Source: Bacteroidota bacterium (GTDB lineage Bacteria > Bacteroidota > Bacteroidia > Cytophagales > Cyclobacteriaceae). Taken from it: a stretch of DNA of 30,053 bases. The stretch lies in NCBI GenBank assembly GCA_023412765.1, contig JAEZBX010000114.1:1-30053 (forward strand). The letters are read 5' to 3'. Below the pieces are notes generated by a model. It saw only the letters and a program-made list of their open reading frames with translations. It searched no databases and was not told the DNA's origin. Shown in pieces: positions 8,577 through 16,254 of the stretch. Numbering within the stretch: position 1 is the first letter of the stretch; each line of letters starts with the position of its first letter. The translations under genes and the position numbers were made by a program.

Positions 8577-10014
8577 GAATTCCTTTATTTACTCGGTTAC
8601 CACCTTTGTTCAGAAGGGACTTGTCTTCCTGTTGTTGCCACTTTATACCCGTTACTTACCTCCTCATGAATATGGGATTGTCACTGTAATTCTGGCCATA
8701 AGTTTTATCAGCTCTGCATTTTTTACGTTCGGTCTCGACAGCGCCATTATCCGATTCTATTATGATGCAAGGCACGACACAGACGAATTTAAGAAGCTGT
8801 TTGGAACGCTGCTAATAGCACTTTTTTGCATCTCATTATCGGCTTTCATTCTTGCAGTGACGGCTTTCACTCCAGTTGTCCAATTTTTCATGGGCGACAT
8901 CCCTTTTTATCCTTACGCCTACATAGGGTTCGCGATAGTTGTTTTTCAACCATTATATAATCTGTGCCTCGCATTTCTTCAGGCAAAGCATCAGGCAGCC
9001 AGTTATAGTATTCTCAGCTTTATTTATTTCATTCTCAACATTGGATTCATCATTCTGCTTGTTGTAATTCTTCATAAAGGCGCCATCGGATATCTACTAT
9101 CAATTCTCGTTGCACAAGCCTTGTCGAGTGTTATTGGGCTCATGATTCTCCGAAAGGAATTTCTATTTACGTTTCGTACTAAATTTCTTAAAAAGGCACT
9201 AAACTACTCAATGCCTTTGATACCTCATTCAGTGGCAAGTCAAGCTGCCGGATATGCCGACCGTATTATTTTGAACAAATTTTTGGTTACAAGCATGGCT
9301 GGAATTTATCACCTTGGATATGTTCTAAGCATGCCTATTGAAGTATTAACATTCAGCATCAACAGGGCTTATACACCTCTATTTTTTAAACAGGTCTCAG
9401 AAAAAAAAGACGAACTATCCGAAGTCGTGGATGTTGGGTTGGTAATTTCTTTGATCTACCTCTTTTTCAGCACAGCGTTGGCCATTTTCTCGTTCGAGAT
9501 TGTCAGCTGGTTTTTCGATGAAAGTTTCCTATCCGCTTACAAAGTGATTCCTTTTATAAGCTTTTCTTTTGCTAACACCGGATTTTATTATCTATTCAGT
9601 ACAGTTTTATTTTACGATAAATCCTTGACCAAGTTCGTTCCGGCCAGTACGATAATCGCTGGGATAACAATCATCACCCTTGACCTTATCCTAATTCCTC
9701 AATTCGGTTTCCTTGGCGCGGGTATTGCGATTTATTCGGGGCAGTTGGCCCTTGCCATTTTGGCTTACTACTTTTCGCGGAATAAAATCATCCATTGGCC
9801 ATTATCAAAAATAGTTCGGTGCTATTTAATTGCGGTTGGCATTTCGGTGGCTGGTATTTTCATCAACAGCCTTTTGCCTGACTTATTTTTCGCTATCGGA
9901 TTAAAACTGATTTCACTTATGGTCTTGCTACTTTTCTGCAGCTGGATCTATTACCGTAATATGCTTCAAGTTTTTTACCGTCTTTTCAACGTTCTAAAAA
10001 GTTTGAAAAAGTAA
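8557..10014 (+). CDS. wzx: Wzx-like polysaccharide flippase (MOP superfamily)
   Basis: 485 residues, strongly hydrophobic, with about 12-14 predicted membrane spans. The N-terminus (FKNSFIYSVTTFVQKGLVF, then LLLPLYTRYLPPHEYGI) is the typical first-helix pattern of Wzx/RfbX flippases, which move undecaprenyl-linked repeat units across the inner membrane. A central PLIPHSVASQAAGYADRIIL segment matches the conserved mid-protein helix. The start ATG lies 20 bp inside the preceding transferase gene, so the two are probably cotranslated. A flippase implies a Wzx/Wzy-dependent pathway, in line with the polymerase-like proteins downstream. Confidence 0.9.
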   Translation: MQKALFKNSFIYSVTTFVQKGLVFLLLPLYTRYLPPHEYGIVTVILAISFISSAFFTFGLDSAIIRFYYDARHDTDEFKKLFGTLLIALFCISLSAFILAVTAFTPVVQFFMGDIPFYPYAYIGFAIVVFQPLYNLCLAFLQAKHQAASYSILSFIYFILNIGFIILLVVILHKGAIGYLLSILVAQALSSVIGLMILRKEFLFTFRTKFLKKALNYSMPLIPHSVASQAAGYADRIILNKFLVTSMAGIYHLGYVLSMPIEVLTFSINRAYTPLFFKQVSEKKDELSEVVDVGLVISLIYLFFSTALAIFSFEIVSWFFDESFLSAYKVIPFISFSFANTGFYYLFSTVLFYDKSLTKFVPASTIIAGITIITLDLILIPQFGFLGAGIAIYSGQLALAILAYYFSRNKIIHWPLSKIVRCYLIAVGISVAGIFINSLLPDLFFAIGLKLISLMVLLLFCSWIYYRNMLQVFYRLFNVLKSLKK

Positions 10015-10068
10015 AGTACCGAAAGTTCTTTTTAGTTAACGCGATAGTGCTCGCATGATTTTGCAGGT

Positions 10069-13000
10069 CTATCGTGAAATTATTATTTTTTTAACTGCCC
10101 GCCCATCCCCGCTCGTAACTACAAGGAAGTAAAGTCCACTGGCAAGGTTGTCAAGGTTAAGTTCCTGATAGAGATTCCCGTCATTACTATTCGTTTTGTA
10201 CACCGATTGACCAAGTTCTGTAAGAATATTCACATCTACCGGTTCTGAGAAGGGCGTGTGCACCAGCAATGTTAATCTTCCGGCGGATGGATTGGGATAA
10301 ATCATCACCATTGGGTCACTTTCATTGTACTCTATTTCAATTACTTGTGTCGCAGACGACGGTTCAAATAACTCAGTTCCATCCTGGCTTGCTGTCATTG
10401 TGGTTCTGCCCGCTCCTCTAAAGAACAATGTATCCTCGCTTACCACGGCGATTTTTTCATTTTCAGATGTAAAAGTGATCGGTGCTGGTGAAGAGGAAGT
10501 TGCCAATAGTTGATATGACCACGCTGATAGTTGCTGCTTTGGAACTTCGTCAAATTGTAACATCGTCTTCGCGCGATAAGCTTCGTTTCTATAAGTTGCA
10601 CCCCCGCGGACAAAATCCTCTGTCGGCTCTGTCGACACGGACAAAGCAAAAGGTCCAGTTGACTTTGCGAAAAGAGAATCACCTAAAATTTCAACTGATC
10701 CTTCAGCTGAATACTCCATAGGTAGGCCTGCGTCGTTCTCAACTTCAAGTAGAATGCGATCTCCATAGCGTATTTCAGAAGGTAGGTTAAAGAAAAAGTT
10801 CGGTGTTTTTCGAGTATCAGAGATCACGAAAAACCCGGTCGTACTCTCATCAACACCCACAGAGACGAAGTGGAATCCGTCCTCAGGAAGAAGGTTCTGA
10901 TATAATGACACCGAGCTAGTAGAAAGCGAGAGGGTTGTATCGATGCCAGCCGGTAAAACATTCACTGCAATATTGGCGCCGCCAAAATCCGGATATTCGG
11001 ATTCAACATTCCATAGTAAGGTTAGTTCTACGGATGCATCAGAACTTATGTACCAGCTATGCTTTAGACTTTGCGGAAGGCTGATTCGTCCGCCATCCAA
11101 TATACTGTCGGTCTTTACTAATCCAACTGTTATAAGGGACGCAGATTCGGTCGTATATATAAGCGGACAACGAACACCGCCAAGGTCAACCGGTAGAGCA
11201 TATTGACCAGGTGTAGAACTTTTGACTGTCACCGTCCCACCTCGCGTTGTAGAAATGAAGCTTCTTTGATTCCAGTCTATTGGCGAATGTATTGTGATGG
11301 GTTCGTGAATAGTCAGAGAACCTCCGTGAAGTAACATACGATCAAAGCTTGCCCGCCCGCCAGCCATTTCGACGGTCCCTTCAATTTTATCAATTGATGT
11401 TTCAAAGAAAACTGCGGAGTCAAGGTAAATGATTTTTTGCAGGTTGCTCCCAAGAAAACGTATGGGGGTCGAGGACAAGGAATGAGGCTGATCAAGAATC
11501 AAATCTCCATGCACATGTACTATGCCACCGGCATTGGCATCGAGTGAAGCTTTTCCCACATTCAGCGTTCCGTAAACAATCAGTCGGTCCTGGATGGTAT
11601 AAGACTTCGAATCAGTAAAGGAAAGATTATAATAAGGAGCTGAGGGAACAGGGGAGTCATATCCCCTGGCATAAATGACAGTGCTCCCGACATGCAACTT
11701 GTTAAATGAGGGTGTTGAGGCAGAACTAATAATTAGACGGGAAGTAGGCGAAACATCCGCCACTGCATCGAAAATAGACGTTTCTTCAAGAGAAAGTGTG
11801 ACGCTGTCTGTCTCAGTACCGATGATCATTTTCGAGTTTTTACCTTGAATATGCAATTCATCCCATAGAGTAACGGAATCCCTATTCGCAAGTACGAACA
11901 CTTGGTTGTCGCGATCAAACGAACGGGGATGCTCGCCGACACCATCCGTGCCAGTTGTCCATGTATTTAAATCAGAAAGTGGCCCTGTGGCAGCAGAAAA
12001 ATAGTAGGTAGGCGACTCCGAGTACCTCCAAACTCTATTTGAATTGAATCCAGCAACAACCCAAAGGCTACCATCATAATTGAAGAGACTTGATGCATGT
12101 CGGGCGTTCCATCTGCTATCCGTAATTAATTTGGTCCAGGTGACGCCGTCTTCCGACGACCAAACGACATTTGTGAGAGTTGATGGTGACCCTGGTGAAC
12201 CATCGGTAATCCAAATTTTGTCATTATAGACGATTGTGCTAAAGTGAATACGCGGCTTCCATCCCGCACTGTCCGTAATCAACTCCCAATTCACACCGTC
12301 CGTTGAATTCCACACATCGTTATATTCAGATATTGTCCCTCTATCGTCCTTTATACCTCCGCCAAGAATCCACATCTTGTCTTGAAAGACGACAGAGCCA
12401 TTAATCATACTACGGGGCGCCCACGGTGCGTTGGCTGTGGCCTGAACCCAGTTAACACCATCACTCGAATACCAGACATCGTTGAATCCTACGGGCAATG
12501 TGTAATCCAACGTTCCATAAGGCGTCATCTCCCACTTCTGTCCGCCCATTAACCAAAGCTTATCATCATACACACAAACATATGGCGCGTAACGACCACC
12601 CCAGGGCGCGTTATCCGTCTCAAGGTTCCAGGTCACACCATCCTCTGAACTCCATACATCCGACAGCAGATCGCCTCCAATAACCCAAATTTTATTTTTG
12701 AACACCACCGCACCAAATTGATGACGCCCAGGCCACGGCGCGTCTGTCACGTACTCCCAATCGACACCGTTTTTCGATTTCCAAATGTCACTCATGAGCG
12801 GCCCGTGTGCCCATCCTCCGAGGAGCCACATTTCGCCTTTAAATACGACGGCCCCAGCGCCATCCCTTTTGTCGAAGGGCGCTTGGTCAGAATAAGGTAT
12901 CCAGTCCGAGTTATAATTATCAGTTGAATATTCTGGCGTATTTTCCCATCCCATACTATTTTTTTTTACAATAGCCCAAGCTCCGGTGCCATCGGGTACA

Positions 13001-13377
13001 CGCGCATAGGACTCCTCGGCTGCTAACCCTATAGCCGATATCGAATCAACAAGGACGTTGCTGAAAGTCTCAACCAGTTCTAACCGCTGCCCCAAACGTA
13101 GATCAATGTTTTCCATCTTAACAACGAAGTGCCGGTGTGGCAATAATTGAGCCTCAGGGAGAGGTTGCGAAGTAAGGTTTAAGCGTAGCGCATAGTCACT
13201 CAGTGATACAGCACTATCAGCATTGTTGTATAGTTCTATCGTAACCGAACCAAGGTAAGAGAAGTTCGACCTAAACGTTATACCATAATGCATTTCATTT
13301 AGGGAGAGGACTTGCCCTGCGCATCCAAGAATGGTAGCAATGAATAATACAAAAACGAACATTGTTCTTAAAACCAT
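10069..13377 (-). CDS. Secreted T9SS cargo protein with lamin-tail-like and kelch-like beta-propeller domains
   Basis: 1102 residues. An N-terminal hydrophobic signal (FVFVLFIATILGCAG, about 7-21) is followed by a lamin-tail-like domain (about 25-145; SLNEM, TIELYNN, YARVPDGTGAW). Residues about 160-452 hold six kelch-like repeats, each reading roughly R-x3-VVF-x2-K-hW-hhGG and ending DVW-S-x-DGV-x-W, likely a six-bladed propeller. Residues about 455-870 are strand-rich without a family I can name, and about 880-1015 look Ig-like. The end (about 1018-1102) is a T9SS type A sorting domain: YPNPSAG, then LASGLYFLVV and KKIIISR. It should be exported by Sec, then by T9SS, and left on the surface or released. 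A lipobox-like ILGC occurs, but Leu at -2 makes lipidation unlikely. It is the only non-polysaccharide gene inside the locus. Confidence 0.88.
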   Translation of the reverse strand: MVLRTMFVFVLFIATILGCAGQVLSLNEMHYGITFRSNFSYLGSVTIELYNNADSAVSLSDYALRLNLTSQPLPEAQLLPHRHFVVKMENIDLRLGQRLELVETFSNVLVDSISAIGLAAEESYARVPDGTGAWAIVKKNSMGWENTPEYSTDNYNSDWIPYSDQAPFDKRDGAGAVVFKGEMWLLGGWAHGPLMSDIWKSKNGVDWEYVTDAPWPGRHQFGAVVFKNKIWVIGGDLLSDVWSSEDGVTWNLETDNAPWGGRYAPYVCVYDDKLWLMGGQKWEMTPYGTLDYTLPVGFNDVWYSSDGVNWVQATANAPWAPRSMINGSVVFQDKMWILGGGIKDDRGTISEYNDVWNSTDGVNWELITDSAGWKPRIHFSTIVYNDKIWITDGSPGSPSTLTNVVWSSEDGVTWTKLITDSRWNARHASSLFNYDGSLWVVAGFNSNRVWRYSESPTYYFSAATGPLSDLNTWTTGTDGVGEHPRSFDRDNQVFVLANRDSVTLWDELHIQGKNSKMIIGTETDSVTLSLEETSIFDAVADVSPTSRLIISSASTPSFNKLHVGSTVIYARGYDSPVPSAPYYNLSFTDSKSYTIQDRLIVYGTLNVGKASLDANAGGIVHVHGDLILDQPHSLSSTPIRFLGSNLQKIIYLDSAVFFETSIDKIEGTVEMAGGRASFDRMLLHGGSLTIHEPITIHSPIDWNQRSFISTTRGGTVTVKSSTPGQYALPVDLGGVRCPLIYTTESASLITVGLVKTDSILDGGRISLPQSLKHSWYISSDASVELTLLWNVESEYPDFGGANIAVNVLPAGIDTTLSLSTSSVSLYQNLLPEDGFHFVSVGVDESTTGFFVISDTRKTPNFFFNLPSEIRYGDRILLEVENDAGLPMEYSAEGSVEILGDSLFAKSTGPFALSVSTEPTEDFVRGGATYRNEAYRAKTMLQFDEVPKQQLSAWSYQLLATSSSPAPITFTSENEKIAVVSEDTLFFRGAGRTTMTASQDGTELFEPSSATQVIEIEYNESDPMVMIYPNPSAGRLTLLVHTPFSEPVDVNILTELGQSVYKTNSNDGNLYQELNLDNLASGLYFLVVTSGDGRAVKKIIISR

Positions 13378-13422
13378 TTTAAAGTCTAAGGCTAATTTTT
13401 AGCTTGTTTTGAGGCCAATTTG

Positions 13423-13430
13423 CAAATTTA
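13423..13430 (-). promoter_or_regulatory. Possible -7 promoter element (TAAATTTG) for the T9SS cargo gene
   Basis: Exact match on the minus strand to the Bacteroidota -7 consensus TAnnTTTG, about 46-53 bases upstream of the ATG at 13377. I find no TTTG at the expected 19-21 base spacing for the -33 element, so only half of the promoter pattern is supported. Confidence 0.35.
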
Positions 13431-13544
13431 CACCAGTCAAATAATTTTCTGATTCTTTCGACTTTCGACAATCATTTGGGTAATGTTATGATACGTTTCC
13501 ACTATTTACATTTTTGTGCAAAGCCGCTGTAAATGCTACATGTT

Positions 13545-13568
13545 TTGCAGAGGAAAAACTCTCTGCAA
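13545..13568. repeat. 8-bp inverted repeat (hairpin or operator) in the hisH leader
   Basis: TTGCAGAG and CTCTGCAA pair perfectly around the 8-base loop GAAAAACT. Neither strand shows a following T-run, so it does not look like an intrinsic terminator. Its place about 180 bp ahead of hisH would allow an operator or a leader hairpin for the downstream operon. Confidence 0.5.
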
Positions 13569-13744
13569 TCGTGTTCGGTAGCCTTATTATATTTTTATAT
13601 GTTAGTAACATCTTCATATTTGCGGTTGTTTTTCTGCCTTTGCACTCGTGAGTTGTTCCACACAAAAACTTTAAAAGATATGGATCACAAGTGTTGTGTT
13701 ATTGAAAATTGAATATATCTAAAGAACTATAGTAACCAACAAAG

Positions 13745-14347
13745 ATGATCCAGATAATAAACTACGGACTTGGCAACCTTGGATCAGTCCAAAATATGCT
13801 CAAGCGAATCAATGTGCAAAGCATAATTATAAAAAGCCCTCGAGATCTGATAACGGAAAAAATAATATTACCGGGCGTTGGTTCATTTGATACAGGTATG
13901 AACAATCTACTGAATGATGGCTGGATTGAAGTATTGAATGAAAAAGTTAAGAAAGATAAAGTACCGGTTTTGGGAATCTGTTTGGGGATGCAGCTCATGA
14001 CAAATCGGAGTGATGAAGGCACGTTAGGCGGACTGGGGTGGGTTGATGCAGAAGTATTGAAATTTCCTTCAAATGGCCTAAAGATCCCGCACATGGGCTG
14101 GAATATTGTAAAACCTGTTGCTAGTGATCCTTCAATTTTGAAGAGTGGAAAAGAAGAGTTACGATTCTATTTTGTTCACTCCTATTTTGTTCGGGTAAAA
14201 AATCAGGCAGATCAACTCGGAAGTACGTATTACGGAAGTGACTTTACTTCCGCTTTTCGTCGGGAAAATATCTATGGGGTTCAATTCCATCCTGAAAAAA
14301 GCCATAAATTTGGGATGATGTTGCTTAAGAACTTTGCCTTGCTGTAA
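13745..14347 (+). CDS. hisH: HisH-family glutaminase subunit, predicted ammonia source for sugar amidination
   Basis: 200 residues, normal HisH length. The class I glutamine amidotransferase triad is intact: nucleophile Cys79 in GICLGMQLM, with His182 and Glu184 in FHPEKSH. The N-terminal INYGLGNLGSV and LPGVGSFD (oxyanion region) are also present. In histidine synthesis HisH feeds ammonia to HisF. Here no other his gene is present, and the trio HisH-HisF-amidotransferase matches the hisH2/hisF2/wbpG arrangement of Pseudomonas O-antigen loci, so the ammonia most likely goes to a sugar. The gene ends TAATG, overlapping the hisF start by one base. It begins the second plus-strand operon. Confidence 0.92.
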   Translation: MIQIINYGLGNLGSVQNMLKRINVQSIIIKSPRDLITEKIILPGVGSFDTGMNNLLNDGWIEVLNEKVKKDKVPVLGICLGMQLMTNRSDEGTLGGLGWVDAEVLKFPSNGLKIPHMGWNIVKPVASDPSILKSGKEELRFYFVHSYFVRVKNQADQLGSTYYGSDFTSAFRRENIYGVQFHPEKSHKFGMMLLKNFALL

Positions 14348-15108
14348 TGTTAAAGACCCGAATAATTCCCTGTCTGCTGTTGCATGATGGAGGCTTGGTC
14401 AAAACTGAAAAATTTAAGAATCCGAAATACGTAGGGGATCCTATTAATGCTGTCAGGATTTTTAACGAAAAGGAAGTAGACGAGCTCATTTTTTTGGACA
14501 TCGATGCTTCAAAGCAAAATCGTGAACCAAACTTAAGCATCATCGAAGATCTGGCATCTGAATGTTTTATGCCTTTTGCTTATGGTGGCGGAATAACTTC
14601 TTTGCAGCAAATTCAGAAGATCCTGAAAATCGGCGTCGAAAAAATTATTATCAATCAGACGGTCTTATCCAATATTAACTTTGTCAAAGAAGCCGCCAGG
14701 CATTTTGGAAGTTCCACCATCATTGTGGCGATGGACATCAAAAAAGATATCTGGGGTAGCTATAAAGTTTTCAACCATGTGAAGCAAAAAACGGAAAAAA
14801 TAGCACCCTACGAACATGCAAAACGAATTTGTGATGCAGGTGCCGGAGAACTTTTCGTCAATAATGTCGACAGAGATGGCACTTACCAGGGCTTTGATAC
14901 AATCGTTTTAGAAACAATTAATAAAACTGTTTCCATTCCTGTGATAGCTTGTGGAGGTGCATCCAGTCTGGCGAATCTTAGGGAAGTTGTTTCTCACGCA
15001 AATGTTTCAGGTGTCGCAGCTGGTAGTTTATTTGTTTATCAGGGTCCCCATCGAGCTGTTTTGATATCATATCCTTCTCAAGACGAACTTAAACGCTTAT
15101 TTTCCTAG
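14347..15108 (+). CDS. hisF: HisF-family paralogue with altered active site, partner of the sugar amidotransferase
   Basis: 253 residues with the full (beta-alpha)8 barrel of HisF: TRIIPCLLLHDGG at the start, LIFLDIDAS, AYGGGI, VAMDIK, and VDRDGTYQGFD. In Thermotoga maritima HisF, Asp11 and Asp130 are the catalytic acids of the cyclase. Numbering matches without gaps at both places: residue 11 here is Leu (CLLLHD where the family reads CLDV.DG), and residue 130 is Asp (codon 14734-14736). Loss of Asp11 argues that this copy no longer makes imidazole glycerol phosphate and serves as an ammonia conduit to the amidotransferase encoded 27 bp downstream. That role is inferred from WbpG/HisH2/HisF2 systems. 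Confidence 0.9.
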   Translation: MLKTRIIPCLLLHDGGLVKTEKFKNPKYVGDPINAVRIFNEKEVDELIFLDIDASKQNREPNLSIIEDLASECFMPFAYGGGITSLQQIQKILKIGVEKIIINQTVLSNINFVKEAARHFGSSTIIVAMDIKKDIWGSYKVFNHVKQKTEKIAPYEHAKRICDAGAGELFVNNVDRDGTYQGFDTIVLETINKTVSIPVIACGGASSLANLREVVSHANVSGVAAGSLFVYQGPHRAVLISYPSQDELKRLFS

Positions 15109-15135
15109 TTTCGAGGTACTTTATAGTTTTGCGCT

Positions 15136-16254
15136 ATGAATAAGACTCTTAAAAGATGTACGCGATGTGTTATTGACACCACCGATCCAGATATTCGATT
15201 CAACGAAAATGGAGTTTGTAATTATTGCCTGGAGGCGGACCGGGAATTACCCAAATACCGCTACACTCCTGAACAAGAGAAAAAAAATCTTGAGCAACTT
15301 GCTGCCCAGATAAAAAAGGAAGCCAAAGGAAAATATCAGGCAATAATAGGGCTCAGTGGCGGGGTTGACAGTTCGTATGTGACTCACCTGGCAAAAACAC
15401 TTGAAATAAATCCGCTGATTGTCCACTTTGACAATGGCTGGAATTCGGAGAAGTCGGTATCTAATATTAAAAAGATAGTCGATAAGTGTGGATTTGACCT
15501 GGAGACATATGTGATCAACTGGCCCGAGTTCAAAGATTTGCAGCGGTCGTTCTTTAAGGCTGGTGTTGTTGACATTGAAATTCTAAGTGATCACGCCATC
15601 ATGGCAACAATGTTCAAATTGCGTAGAAAGCACAACATAAAATTTGTGCTTTCAGGAAGTAACTATGTAACAGAGCACGGTATGCCTCTTCGCTGGTTAT
15701 GGCGTAAGCAGGATCTTACGAATATTAAAGCCATACAAAAACAGTTTGGTACAAAGGCCCTCAAAGAATTCCCGACACTGAGTTCCATTGAATTTCAGAT
15801 GATAAGAATGTTCGGGTGGGGTGGGGTCTATATTGAATTATTAAATCATATCAATTATTCCAAGACTAGAGCTTTGGAAGTATTGATTAATGAGTACGGC
15901 TGGGAGTATTATGGCGGTAAGCATTTTGAGTCGACCTTCACAAAATTTTACCAGGCTTATGTGCTGCCCGAGAAATTTGGCTATGATAAAAGGAAGGTAC
16001 ACTTATCGGCACTTATCAGAAATAAAGAAATCACTAGAGACGAAGCAGTTCGCGACTTGGAGAAACCTCCATATGACAGCAATGAATTAAAAATTGACAA
16101 AGAGTATGTTCTCAAAAAGCTTGGATTCAGTGAGGCGGAGTTCGATCGAATGATGAAAGAAAAACCGAAGGAACATCTCGACTATCCAAGCGACGAATGG
16201 GTATTTAAGATCTGGCGAAAGTTCAAGCCACATCTGGTTAAACAAACTTCATGA
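15136..16254 (+). CDS. N-acetyl sugar amidotransferase (WbpG/PseA/LfnA family)
   Basis: 372 residues, usual for the family. The N-terminus has a four-cysteine, zinc-ribbon-like site (Cys8, Cys11, Cys28, Cys31 in CTRCVIDTTDP and GVCNYC). The PP-loop ATP-binding motif SGGVDSS is at residues 74-80, which marks an enzyme that adenylates its substrate. Members convert an N-acetyl group of an activated sugar to acetamidino using ammonia from HisH/HisF. The substrate could be the nonulosonate made by the leg operon (as PseA does for pseudaminic acid), or a HexNAc (as WbpG on the ManNAc3NAcA sugar or LfnA on FucNAc). The sequence alone does not decide. The stop overlaps the next gene (ATGA). Confidence 0.92.
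   Translation: MNKTLKRCTRCVIDTTDPDIRFNENGVCNYCLEADRELPKYRYTPEQEKKNLEQLAAQIKKEAKGKYQAIIGLSGGVDSSYVTHLAKTLEINPLIVHFDNGWNSEKSVSNIKKIVDKCGFDLETYVINWPEFKDLQRSFFKAGVVDIEILSDHAIMATMFKLRRKHNIKFVLSGSNYVTEHGMPLRWLWRKQDLTNIKAIQKQFGTKALKEFPTLSSIEFQMIRMFGWGGVYIELLNHINYSKTRALEVLINEYGWEYYGGKHFESTFTKFYQAYVLPEKFGYDKRKVHLSALIRNKEITRDEAVRDLEKPPYDSNELKIDKEYVLKKLGFSEAEFDRMMKEKPKEHLDYPSDEWVFKIWRKFKPHLVKQTS

Larger units (their letters stand above)
13378..13744. other. 367-bp divergent intergenic region with three small palindromes
   Basis: No credible gene. It separates the minus-strand T9SS cargo gene from the plus-strand hisH operon and should hold both promoters. Visible structure: a perfect 8-bp inverted repeat TTGCAGAG/CTCTGCAA at 13545-13552 and 13561-13568 with an 8-base loop and no T-run on either side; a 13-bp palindrome ATGTTA-G-TAACAT at 13599-13611; and CACAA-GTG-TTGTG at 13686-13698. 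These could be operator sites or leader hairpins. I see no exact TAnnTTTG box on the plus strand ahead of hisH. Confidence 0.6.

Noticed and set aside
10042..10074. CGATAG/CTATCG inverted repeat between wzx and the convergent cargo gene as a terminator
   Set aside because: Only 6 bp of stem, a 21-base loop and no T-run following it.
13576..13582. CGGTAGC resembling the core of the RfaH ops element in the hisH leader
   Set aside because: Only seven bases match, the flanks differ, and ops/RfaH control is described in enterobacteria; chance is likely.
13745..15108. hisH and hisF as part of a histidine biosynthesis operon
   Set aside because: No other his gene is nearby, the next gene is a sugar N-acetyl amidotransferase, and HisF lacks Asp11.
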